This document shows positions 30,674-38,861 of a DNA stretch of 43,466 nucleotides, one piece after another. Origin of the DNA: a virus; IMG/VR virus record IMGVR_UViG_3300017593_002040, positions 1-43,466 of that record, one strand, 5' to 3'. The notes under the pieces were generated by a model. The model saw only the letters and a list, made by a program, of their open reading frames with translations, was not told the DNA's origin and ran no database searches. Made by a program: the position numbers and the translations under genes. Every line of letters starts with the position of its first letter. Positions within the stretch are counted from its first letter, which is position 1.

Positions 30674-33600
30674 ATGGCAATTACTCAAAACGATTTAGAG
30701 ATTTTAAAGTCTGAGATTATGGCTGATACCGACGAGGGCGGCGGCTTGCCCACGGCTGAGGCGGTTGTAGATGGCGTATCTAACAATCTATTCCCCGACG
30801 TGTCAGACATTGACCGCTTACTTGGCCGTGTGCGTCTGCGTAAAGTCTCTCTAGCAGTTAAGACGGCTAATGCTGAGCTACTGCAAGCGACTCGTATGCT
30901 GTTTACGGAGCTGCCTGACAATCCGAATATCAGCGTATTTGCATTTAAAGCCACGTCATTTGCTGATAGACGCTCGGACGCTCAAAACAAGATTGAGAGC
31001 TATCTAGCCTTTGGCACCAAGTGGGCAGGGCATTTATTAGAGACACAGCTTGCGGGTCAGCGCGTAATTCAACTATCTCTTGGTTTAAAAGATGCTGTGC
31101 CGGCAGTCGGCCAGCCTCTGGTCATTGTGCAAAACGAGGGCCAGTCTGACGAGTTTTATCAGTACCTGCGACCATTAAAAGTCGATACAGTGGTGCGTGA
31201 GTTTCAACGTACCGCTAGTGAGACAGTGACACGTAATGTGGTGACCATTGAGTTTGGCGACACGTTAAATAAGACATTTAATGGTTTAACCGTGCCTGAG
31301 TTTTATCAAAACGCATCAACGAGCAGACGTGCTATTTTGCGTGAGGCTCGTGTCGCTGATGCTGCTAAATACTACAGCGCATCAAAATTGGCTGAACCAG
31401 TTGTCGCTATGCAGTCACGCCAAGTACGCCTTAACTCTATTTATACCCAAGTCGTACCAAGCACCCAAGTTGAGACGCCCATTTTACAGCGCGACCCAGC
31501 GAATCAGATAGCCACTCAGGCGCGTGGCGATGGCGTTATTAATATCAGTCAGTCGGTCAATATTGCGACCAACACAGCGTTTAACCTGCCCAGTGGCATT
31601 TCTGTCGGCACGCTAAGCCTGACAATCAGTGGTCAAACGTACACTGATCGCGATGGCGAGCTAATAAATAGTAATAACGTAGCGTATGCGTCTATCAAAT
31701 ACGGCATTGGTCAGATCACTTGGTACAACAACGCGCCCGCCGGTCAGCAAACAATCACAGGCAGCTACAAACCCGCGAGCGAGTTTACCCGCGTGGCGCA
31801 GACTGATTATCAAGTTGTCGATGATAACGCGGGTTATAACTACGTGCGCGAGCTTGGTGCCGAGCCAGTGCCAAACAGTCTTAAAATCACTTATACAGTA
31901 GGCGGTAATAATTATCTCGTACATGACGATGGTCGTGGCAATCTGATTGATGACGACGGTAACGGGCGTGGTACGGTGCAGGGCAAGACGGTATTGCTTA
32001 CCACTGCTGCTATCCCTGATGCGGCAAGTTATATCATTTATAGCTTTGGCGTTGATCTAAATACGGTTAAATATGGAGAGCAAGCGTTACCTGCCGCTTA
32101 TCATGTTATTAGCGTTACGGATACAGTAAGTGGTCCCATCACCGTCACATGGGCAACCGACAAAACAGCGACAGTCAGCAATGGCGTTATCACAGGTGAT
32201 GCGACAGGCACATTTATTGATGGCAAGCTGAACATCGCACCCACTCAAACTGTCGCTAAAGGTACTGAGTTTGCTTTGTCATATCAGCGTATATTGAATG
32301 AAAATAGTGTTAATAGGTACTTGTGGTACAAGCCAGATAGCCGAGGTGTTTTTGGTGGCGCGCTCGACTTTGAAGCTACTATCATTGATGTTGGGGTTAG
32401 TGTTTTCCTAGGCGGTGAGCTAAAGGTGGTTCTCGGCCTCAACGAATTGGGGACGGCGTTAGTTATTGAAGATGTATTGCGACCTATTTACGCTAGCAAT
32501 ACCTACCAACAAGGCAATGCTATTTTTGCGTCATCAGAGATCGATGGGTGGCAATCAATAAAAAATGCAGCTTCAGACTCTAATACGTGGAAAGTCGTTT
32601 TGAGCGCTAGCATACTTAATAAGTCCGCGGGTACGATAGATTTTACTATAGTTGTGTCTAGATTCTCCGACGGGGTTGAGGTGATCGCTAGAGCTGGTGT
32701 GTCTCCTATCTTTGAGCGCACAAAAAAGACTGTACTTTTAAACGCCTCGGAGGTGCAGATTAATGCAACAGCGGAAACAGCCGCGACAACGGAGGCAGCA
32801 ACCACAACAGGTTTGGCAGACTTGATAAACCTTGAACTACCTCAAGATGACGCTGCGCCAGTAGTAAGCGGCTCATTATTCGTAGACGCACTAGGCGTCA
32901 GTTTAAGAGATAGTAACGGTAAGGTTAAAATTGGTGATACGGTGGTCGGTGATATTGATTATGATTTTGGCGCGGTGACACTGACGACATGGCAAACAGA
33001 TCAGCAAAACACAGTCAATCTTAAGTCAATGCTGCGTGAAAATGACCCTGTACCACTGGCCAATATTATCTTTAGAACGCCAGTAGCGCCGCTTAAAGAA
33101 GCATCATTGCAGATCAGTGCAGAGCTTGCAGATGGCACAATGCTATCACTAGCTACTGATGAGCAGGGCAACATTACTGGCCACAGCTTTGCACATGGTA
33201 CCGTTGATTTTAAAGCAGGTGTGGTGGCTCTGTATTTTTATCAAAAGTTAGGCGCAACAGCATACCCTGATATGGTCAATGAGCCATGGTATGACGCAGC
33301 TAATATCTATGACGATAGCGGCGCAAGCTACATCAATAAGCCCGTTTACGTTAAGCCTGACTCAATTCGTTATAACGCGATTGCTTACAGCTACTTACCG
33401 CTTGATAAGGAGCTAATTGGTCTTGATCCTGTACGCTTACCAAGTGATGGGCGCGTGCCATTTGTCCGCAAAGGTGACTCAATAGCGATCACTGAGCTTA
33501 AAACCATGCAGCTACCGACCAATGCGCCCAACGACACGTTTGATTTAGGGTTTGAGCGTTTGTCTGACGTATCAGTAGTGGATAGCGAGGGCGTAAAAGT

Positions 33601-34285
33601 CAGTTATGACTATCTCGATGTGGACTTGGACGCTGGTACTTTGACGCTAAACGGTATGCTCGATATGTCGTTTTATACCGCGCCATTGACTGCTAAGTAC
33701 CGCATTATGGATATTGCTCTGGTTATTGAGACAGATATATCAGGTCGCGTCACGCTATCAACGCCCATCACGCATGATTACAGCACAGCTGCAGTTTTTA
33801 GCTCAATGCTATTAGCTGGTGATATGCAAGCGCGTGCGTATAACGTGTTTAGTCAAAAGTCATGGGGTAATGGTGGTTTTAGCGATACGTTAATCGGCGA
33901 TAAGGCAACGTCACAGTTGCAAGTGACCAATAACCCTATCGTAGTGACAAATCGTGATGCGATTGAGGAGCGATGGGCGCTAGTGTTTACGAGTGCTACA
34001 GCGTTTAAAATTATTGGTGAGACAGTGGGTGAGATTGGTACAGGCTCAATCGCTAGCGATACAAAGCCTATAAACCCAATGACTGGCTACCCTTATTTTA
34101 CGATACCGTCGGCAGTATGGGGAGGTGGTTGGGCTGCTAATAACGTAGCGCGAATTAACACGGCAACCGCTAAATATCCGATATGGATCGGTAATGCTAT
34201 TCAGCAGCATCAAGGTAGAAATAAAGATAATTATGATTTTACTATTGGTTATCACGCTAATATTAACAGAGATAGGGGTGAGTAA
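30674..34285 (+). CDS. Giant multi-domain tail protein (1203 aa)
   Basis: Very large beta-rich structural protein. At least four modules share a pattern of a strand, then D-x-x-G-x-L/I, then a Gly turn, then V-x-x-x-x-G-x-V-x-L: near residues 315-360 (SLTISGQTYTDRDGEL), 405-450 (LVHDDGRGNLIDDDGNG), 735-775 (SLRDSNGKVKIGD) and 820-860 (LATDEQGNITGHSFAHG). Residues about 540-725 form a region of different character (VFLGGELKVVLGLNELG ... AETAATTEAATTTG) that interrupts the series. The start at 30674 (ATG) is preferred to the TTG at 30659. No peptidase or lectin motif is recognised. Probably a distal tail or fibre-like component. Confidence 0.65.
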   Translation: MAITQNDLEILKSEIMADTDEGGGLPTAEAVVDGVSNNLFPDVSDIDRLLGRVRLRKVSLAVKTANAELLQATRMLFTELPDNPNISVFAFKATSFADRRSDAQNKIESYLAFGTKWAGHLLETQLAGQRVIQLSLGLKDAVPAVGQPLVIVQNEGQSDEFYQYLRPLKVDTVVREFQRTASETVTRNVVTIEFGDTLNKTFNGLTVPEFYQNASTSRRAILREARVADAAKYYSASKLAEPVVAMQSRQVRLNSIYTQVVPSTQVETPILQRDPANQIATQARGDGVINISQSVNIATNTAFNLPSGISVGTLSLTISGQTYTDRDGELINSNNVAYASIKYGIGQITWYNNAPAGQQTITGSYKPASEFTRVAQTDYQVVDDNAGYNYVRELGAEPVPNSLKITYTVGGNNYLVHDDGRGNLIDDDGNGRGTVQGKTVLLTTAAIPDAASYIIYSFGVDLNTVKYGEQALPAAYHVISVTDTVSGPITVTWATDKTATVSNGVITGDATGTFIDGKLNIAPTQTVAKGTEFALSYQRILNENSVNRYLWYKPDSRGVFGGALDFEATIIDVGVSVFLGGELKVVLGLNELGTALVIEDVLRPIYASNTYQQGNAIFASSEIDGWQSIKNAASDSNTWKVVLSASILNKSAGTIDFTIVVSRFSDGVEVIARAGVSPIFERTKKTVLLNASEVQINATAETAATTEAATTTGLADLINLELPQDDAAPVVSGSLFVDALGVSLRDSNGKVKIGDTVVGDIDYDFGAVTLTTWQTDQQNTVNLKSMLRENDPVPLANIIFRTPVAPLKEASLQISAELADGTMLSLATDEQGNITGHSFAHGTVDFKAGVVALYFYQKLGATAYPDMVNEPWYDAANIYDDSGASYINKPVYVKPDSIRYNAIAYSYLPLDKELIGLDPVRLPSDGRVPFVRKGDSIAITELKTMQLPTNAPNDTFDLGFERLSDVSVVDSEGVKVSYDYLDVDLDAGTLTLNGMLDMSFYTAPLTAKYRIMDIALVIETDISGRVTLSTPITHDYSTAAVFSSMLLAGDMQARAYNVFSQKSWGNGGFSDTLIGDKATSQLQVTNNPIVVTNRDAIEERWALVFTSATAFKIIGETVGEIGTGSIASDTKPINPMTGYPYFTIPSAVWGGGWAANNVARINTATAKYPIWIGNAIQQHQGRNKDNYDFTIGYHANINRDRGE

Positions 34286-34629
34286 TGATATTAAGTGATG
34301 ATGCTAAAAACGCTATGCTACAAGGGTTGGCGTCTACATTGAACACCGGTACAAACGCCACGTTATCTATATTTATAGGCGGCACGCTAGCTGCAGAGAT
34401 TGCTATGCAAAACCCAGTTGAGACAAGCATAACAGGCGGCACGTTGGCTTTTAAAGTCCCGCCTGATGCTATTGCGGTTGCGTCAGGAGTGCCGACATCA
34501 GCACAATTAAAGAGCAGTGCCGGCACTTTAGTTGCTGAGTTTGATGTGGGTACAGAGCTAACGCTTGACAAAGAGCAGATATATATGGGTGGGTATGTCG
34601 GGCTTAGTTCATTAGTTATTAGTATTTAG
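34285..34629 (+). CDS. Hypothetical tail-region protein
   Basis: 114-aa protein coupled to the giant tail gene by a one-base overlap (TAATG), with AGGGGTGAG upstream. It has a helical start (LSDDAKNAMLQGLASTLNTG) and beta-strand remainder (ATLSIFIGGTLAAEIAM), ending in QIYMGGYVGLSSLVISI. Likely a small partner of the giant tail protein. Not recognised. Confidence 0.6.
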   Translation: MILSDDAKNAMLQGLASTLNTGTNATLSIFIGGTLAAEIAMQNPVETSITGGTLAFKVPPDAIAVASGVPTSAQLKSSAGTLVAEFDVGTELTLDKEQIYMGGYVGLSSLVISI

Positions 34630-34650
34630 TTATTAGTATATAGGTGGATT

Positions 34651-35472
34651 ATGAGTACGTTACAGGGCAATGCAAAAAAGTATAACGGCGCGGCTATTGA
34701 TTATGTGCTTATTTTCGACTGGGCAACAGGCGCGTATATTGGTACCGCCAATCCTGATGTCTCAGGCGTTTGGAGATTTGATTATTTTAATGACTTACAT
34801 TGCGGAATTACTTATGTTGCAGATGGTTGCGAGCCTATCACGCATGGCGCTTACAATTTTATTGCTGAGAACGCACTAGAAGGTTATCTGTTCATGTTGA
34901 GGGCGCAGTCGGGGGGGTATTTTGCTGGCTATGATGTAAACGCTACTAGCAACCCTAATTGGGATTTGGAGTTTGGAATCACTAAAGATATTGGTGTTTT
35001 TAATTACGTTTACTCACTTAGTAAGATTGATGTGCAAACATCAACGCCTCCAACGATAATAAACGAGTTTGACATCAACTGGGTCTTATCTATCTCGTTT
35101 AGAAATACAGCAGCAGATAGAGACACTCATACTGCCACGCTAGAGCTGCTAGATGCCGAAAACAATGTGCTTGCTGCAATAAAAAGTGAAACTGACAACG
35201 CTAGGTCGTCAGGGCTTTGGTACGGCACCAGCCTTAGCAGTATGACCAAAGCAGCCAAATCTAGTACAGCAACTTACACATCTGGCAAACTAAAATTCAA
35301 CGGAGGAAGAATTACTTACACCAACGATGCGCCAAGCGGTTTTAATCGTAGTTTTGTGCTCGATGTTGATATTAGGGCCGCCAAAAAAATACGAGTGAGT
35401 GGTAGTGCGTTATCAACATTCTCGGTGTCAGGTGGTTTTATAAAAATAGAACCTCCAGCACCTACTCAATAA
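34651..35472 (+). CDS. Hypothetical tail protein
   Basis: 273-aa protein with an N-terminal 90 residues rich in aromatic residues (YVLIFDWATGAYIGTANPD, GVWRFDYFND, YVADGCEPITHGAY), a pattern seen in tail-tip or fibre-associated domains, and a beta-rich C-terminus with Ser/Thr repeats. GGTGGATT is the ribosome site. Sits between the giant tail protein and the hub-like protein; it may take part in host recognition. Confidence 0.6.
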   Translation: MSTLQGNAKKYNGAAIDYVLIFDWATGAYIGTANPDVSGVWRFDYFNDLHCGITYVADGCEPITHGAYNFIAENALEGYLFMLRAQSGGYFAGYDVNATSNPNWDLEFGITKDIGVFNYVYSLSKIDVQTSTPPTIINEFDINWVLSISFRNTAADRDTHTATLELLDAENNVLAAIKSETDNARSSGLWYGTSLSSMTKAAKSSTATYTSGKLKFNGGRITYTNDAPSGFNRSFVLDVDIRAAKKIRVSGSALSTFSVSGGFIKIEPPAPTQ

Positions 35473-35485
35473 GGTAATAACAACT

Positions 35486-37564
35486 ATGGCTGACAGCATC
35501 CATTATTTGCCGCCAAATCTCGAAGTGGTTATCACGCTACCTGCAAAAACTGGAGCCGACCAAGCCGAAGTACAAGACGTTGTATTGTGCAGTCCAAGCG
35601 AGGTTGGCAACAATGATGTAAGCGTGTCAGTAATAGCAAAAATCAAACCAACGGCGCAAGTGTCCCTCGTTGTGAGCTTACCCGTAAAAGTAGAGGTAAG
35701 TGTTAGCGTTGCTGTGCCTATTGTCGCCTCCGCCTCAATAAGTATCACTAGGTATTCGGTGGGAGTGTCAATAAGCGCCATTGCTCAAATAAAGCCTACA
35801 GCCAGGGGCTCGGCAACTTATGATAGTAATGTCTTTAGAGGTGCACAGCTTGACGTATCTAGTAATTTACAATACTCAAAGCTACGAGGTATCAGTAAGC
35901 AAGGACAGTTTGAGTATTGCAAATCACTTGAGCGTGATATTAACGCAGATTGGCAGCAATCAAAGTCGATTAGCGCAGATGTGCAAGCGCAGTCTGAGGC
36001 TAATATCAAACTCACTACTAGCAGGAAGTTGCTATTTGAATCTGCAAAACGTGTTAGCATAAGTTCGGTTCACGATAACGAGTATAGCAAGCTAGTAGGT
36101 CAGTCAAAATCACTACTCAATGAACAATCAAGGTTAGTTGGTCAAGGTCAGTGGTACGGTTTTGAGGCAATGCTTGCGCGTCAGACACAGCGCAAAATTG
36201 AGGGCGAGTATAATTATCTTGATGCAATTATGCGTCAAACGTCTAGCGATTATAACCGCTTAGTTGGTTATCAATATCGAAATCTGATTGAGACAGCAAA
36301 GCTACCATCTTGGTTTACGGGTTATCTACCACCTCCATTATGGCAGACGGTCATATTAAGACAGCAGCTAGCAGCCCCAACGTTACCGCTTGATGTTGTT
36401 TTATGTAAGCCTACAAGCCAAGCGCCACGTGCCAAGATGTCAATAGCACAAAGTATTATTGATGTTTACGGCTATCTAATATTAACGGCTAAAGAGAGTG
36501 ACGGTGCTGAGCCGCAGCCCCAAACAGGAGTTATATTTGTGACAAACAGTGTGTCATTAACGCGCTCCGATGATGGGCGTGAGATTAAGTTATTAGGCTT
36601 TAGCGTGGGCATTGATAGCAACAGCTACACATGGTCATTTAGTGCGACTGTCCCACTGTCAGAGCTATCAAAAGTCGATACAGCACGAGAGCCGCAGATA
36701 GGTGTTGATTTCGTCTGTAATGGCAATCTATGGCGATTCATCTTAGATGGTTGCGAGGATAGCATCCAGTTTGGTGAGAGTAGCTTAACGATCAAAGGCA
36801 AGTCGCGAGCAATGCTGTTAGCCAATCCTTATGCAGCGCAGCGCGGCTTTAAGTACGACACTGCAATGTCAGCGCGTCAGATTGCAGAAGATGAGTTAAA
36901 CCGCTTTGGCGTACCGTCAGGCTTTACGCTTGATTGGCAGCTTGCAGGTGTCAACGGTTGGAATGTACCAGCCAATACTTACAGCTACTCAAACAAGACA
37001 CCTATCAACTCGCTACAGTGGATAGCCGAGGCAGCCGGTGGCTTTATCAATGCTGATATGAGTGCTGATGTGTTGCACGTACTCGCGCATTATCCTATCC
37101 CGTCATGGGAATGGGCAGCGCAAACGCCTAGCATTAACTTGCCAATGTCACTAATTACCAGTCGCAGCCGTGGCCGTGTCAATAAGCCTGCATACAATGG
37201 CGTCACGCTGTATGGTGAGAACTATAACGGCATAGGTGCATTGGTCAAACGAACGGGCACCAGCGGAGGCTATCAGCCACCAATGGTCACGAGTGATTTA
37301 ATGACCGACACAGCAGCAGCTATCAGCCGAGGTAAGATGATATTAAGTGACACGGGTGATATTGGTAACATCGGTATCTCAATGCCGCTAGTTGCTGATG
37401 TGGGCGTGTTAAAACCATCTACGCTTATCGGTGTGAATGATGGTGAGTCATGGATTGGCATGGTCAGAGGCACAACAATCACTGGTCGCCTATCGAGCAA
37501 TCGAGCATTAGAGATTGACCAAAGCATTGATGTTGAGCGTCATTTTGATAGGGAGATTGTCTAA
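35486..37564 (+). CDS. Tail hub-like protein with repetitive N-terminus
   Basis: 692-aa protein. The C-terminal 370 residues read as a baseplate hub-like region: ATVPLSELSKVDTAREPQIG, WRFILDGCEDSIQFGESSLT, MSARQIAEDELNRFGVPSGF and NSLQWIAEAAGGFINADMSA. The first 300 residues are unusual: IKPTAQ/IKPTAR occurs twice in a valine-rich stretch, and a Gln/Ser-rich helical part has four Y/Q-x-K/R-L-x-G units (YSKLRG, YSKLVG, QSRLVG, YNRLVG). This part may be an elongated spacer or substrate-binding stalk. It overlaps the next gene by one base. Confidence 0.65.
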   Translation: MADSIHYLPPNLEVVITLPAKTGADQAEVQDVVLCSPSEVGNNDVSVSVIAKIKPTAQVSLVVSLPVKVEVSVSVAVPIVASASISITRYSVGVSISAIAQIKPTARGSATYDSNVFRGAQLDVSSNLQYSKLRGISKQGQFEYCKSLERDINADWQQSKSISADVQAQSEANIKLTTSRKLLFESAKRVSISSVHDNEYSKLVGQSKSLLNEQSRLVGQGQWYGFEAMLARQTQRKIEGEYNYLDAIMRQTSSDYNRLVGYQYRNLIETAKLPSWFTGYLPPPLWQTVILRQQLAAPTLPLDVVLCKPTSQAPRAKMSIAQSIIDVYGYLILTAKESDGAEPQPQTGVIFVTNSVSLTRSDDGREIKLLGFSVGIDSNSYTWSFSATVPLSELSKVDTAREPQIGVDFVCNGNLWRFILDGCEDSIQFGESSLTIKGKSRAMLLANPYAAQRGFKYDTAMSARQIAEDELNRFGVPSGFTLDWQLAGVNGWNVPANTYSYSNKTPINSLQWIAEAAGGFINADMSADVLHVLAHYPIPSWEWAAQTPSINLPMSLITSRSRGRVNKPAYNGVTLYGENYNGIGALVKRTGTSGGYQPPMVTSDLMTDTAAAISRGKMILSDTGDIGNIGISMPLVADVGVLKPSTLIGVNDGESWIGMVRGTTITGRLSSNRALEIDQSIDVERHFDREIV

Positions 37565-37797
37565 TGGCTAGCGGCAATTTATGGGCGTTATTTAAAGGCG
37601 TTACTGAGCAAGGTGCTAAGCAATTAGCGACCGTCATTGATAGGCAAGGCTCAAACTATACCGTCACCATGCAGGGTGGCGGTAATACGGTCGTGCAATC
37701 GGATGCCGCTTACGCACTGCAATCAAAGGTGTTTATCAGAGATGGTGAGATAGTCGGCCAAGCGCCTGACCTGCCATTCGTGGAGATAGAGGTGTGA
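37564..37797 (+). CDS. Small beta-rich tail accessory protein
   Basis: 77-aa protein translated from an ATG sharing a base with the hub-like stop. Sequence pattern GSNYTVTMQGGGNTVVQSDA, then KVFIRDGEIVGQAPDLPFVE suggests a small beta barrel. Short OB-like proteins follow hub genes in related tail modules. Function is inferred only from place. Confidence 0.55.
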   Translation: MASGNLWALFKGVTEQGAKQLATVIDRQGSNYTVTMQGGGNTVVQSDAAYALQSKVFIRDGEIVGQAPDLPFVEIEV

Positions 37798-37863
37798 TGG
37801 TGTTGCTCAAGTCTCGCTAATCGGTTAAAGTTGGGTAAAATACAATTTTGTCGAGTGCTGGTG

Positions 37864-38466
37864 ATGGACATTAAAAGGATAGTAATTATTGTGGCAGTGT
37901 TGCTACTCGCTTTTATTGGTTTTAATTATTACAGTAGCGCCCAGTCCGAGAAGGCTAGGGCTGAGCGTATGGCTGAGACTGAGGTTTTGCGTGCTAAAAA
38001 TGCTCAGGCAGAAGCGCAAAAGTCAGTAGCTCCTCAAGCTGATGTTACTCCTGAGTCACCTCAGCCTGCCGTTATCCCCCAATCTCCTCAACCTGAGATT
38101 TTGACCGATGCCGTTCCACAAGCTGCGGTTGCAGTCTCTAACGATGATGATCTTTTTGGCGCTACCGCAGCCGAAAAAGTAGAGCCAAAAAATAAAGTGG
38201 ATGACTCTATCTGTGACTCAATGATAAAAGTGGCAGAAGGCATAATGCGTAACAGGCAGAATGGCGTTTCTATCGCAAGTTCTCTTGAAGTAGTTAACAG
38301 CATAAAAGATGGTACGCCAGCCAATGAAGCTGTTAGCGCTTTGACTAAACAGATGGTTATCCAAGCCTATGAAATGCCATCATTCTCAACAGAAAGTTAT
38401 AAAGATGATGCGATTAGGGAGTTTGGTGCAAAACAATACTTAGCTTGCATGAGAGCTTTTAATTAA
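37864..38466 (+). CDS. Membrane-anchored moron-type protein with Cys-pair domain
   Basis: 200-aa protein: a basic start and transmembrane helix (RIVIIVAVLLLAFIGF, about residues 5-20), a polar helical and Pro-rich linker with SPQP repeated twice (residues 30-95), then a C-terminal domain of about 85 residues with two Cys (DDSICDSM and YLACMRAF) that could form a disulphide in the periplasm. The ATG at 37864 gives a normal N-in anchor. TTGGGTAAAATAC upstream could hold a -10 element. It sits among tail genes but is not a virion-type protein, so it may be a lysogenic-conversion gene. Confidence 0.6.
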   Translation: MDIKRIVIIVAVLLLAFIGFNYYSSAQSEKARAERMAETEVLRAKNAQAEAQKSVAPQADVTPESPQPAVIPQSPQPEILTDAVPQAAVAVSNDDDLFGATAAEKVEPKNKVDDSICDSMIKVAEGIMRNRQNGVSIASSLEVVNSIKDGTPANEAVSALTKQMVIQAYEMPSFSTESYKDDAIREFGAKQYLACMRAFN

Positions 38467-38509
38467 ATAAAACCCCAACTAAAACACAATAACACAGAGG
38501 CTTATTAAG

Positions 38510-38794
38510 ATGATTGATATTAACTATCTAACGCCCGAGCAGTTTCCTGAAGCTCATAAAAATTGGGGTGATAACGGATTTAAGCGCATCAATAAATTAT
38601 TAGATGACGCTGTACACTTAATCAGCGAGCTATCAAAGCGTGACGACTTAGATTATATAGGTTTTTCCGAGGTTAAAAGTCAGGATTATAAGCCAGTTGT
38701 ATTTATAAACCTTGGTAATTTAGACCGCTATTATATTGATGAGCAAGACATCCAAGACTTTAAATTACCTAAGTTGATTAAATCAGGATTGTAG
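38510..38794 (+). CDS. Hypothetical 94-aa soluble protein
   Basis: Begins MIDINYLTPEQFPEAHKNWG and has an acidic helical middle followed by beta strands (YKPVVFINLGNLDRYYIDEQ). AGAGG is upstream and a terminator lies 22 bp after the stop. It follows the moron-type gene and may belong to the same cargo unit. No motif is recognised. Confidence 0.55.
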   Translation: MIDINYLTPEQFPEAHKNWGDNGFKRINKLLDDAVHLISELSKRDDLDYIGFSEVKSQDYKPVVFINLGNLDRYYIDEQDIQDFKLPKLIKSGL

Positions 38795-38815
38795 ATACTA
38801 CTAAACAAAACCAAG

Positions 38816-38837
38816 CCCTCTTAACCGAGGGTTTTTT
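38816..38837 (+). terminator. Intrinsic terminator with downstream CTAAAAT
   Basis: CCCTC / GAGGG stem followed by TTTTTT, then ATTGCCTAAAATA ahead of the tape measure gene. Confidence 0.8.
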
Positions 38838-38861
38838 ATTGCCTAAAATATAGAGAGCGCT

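Noticed and set aside
30185-30674. Programmed frameshift for tail chaperones
   Set aside because: No slippery heptamer and no overlapping second frame; a terminator follows the 140-aa gene.
34046-34255. Minus-strand frames in the tail region
   Set aside because: Short, antisense to the giant tail gene, no ribosome sites.
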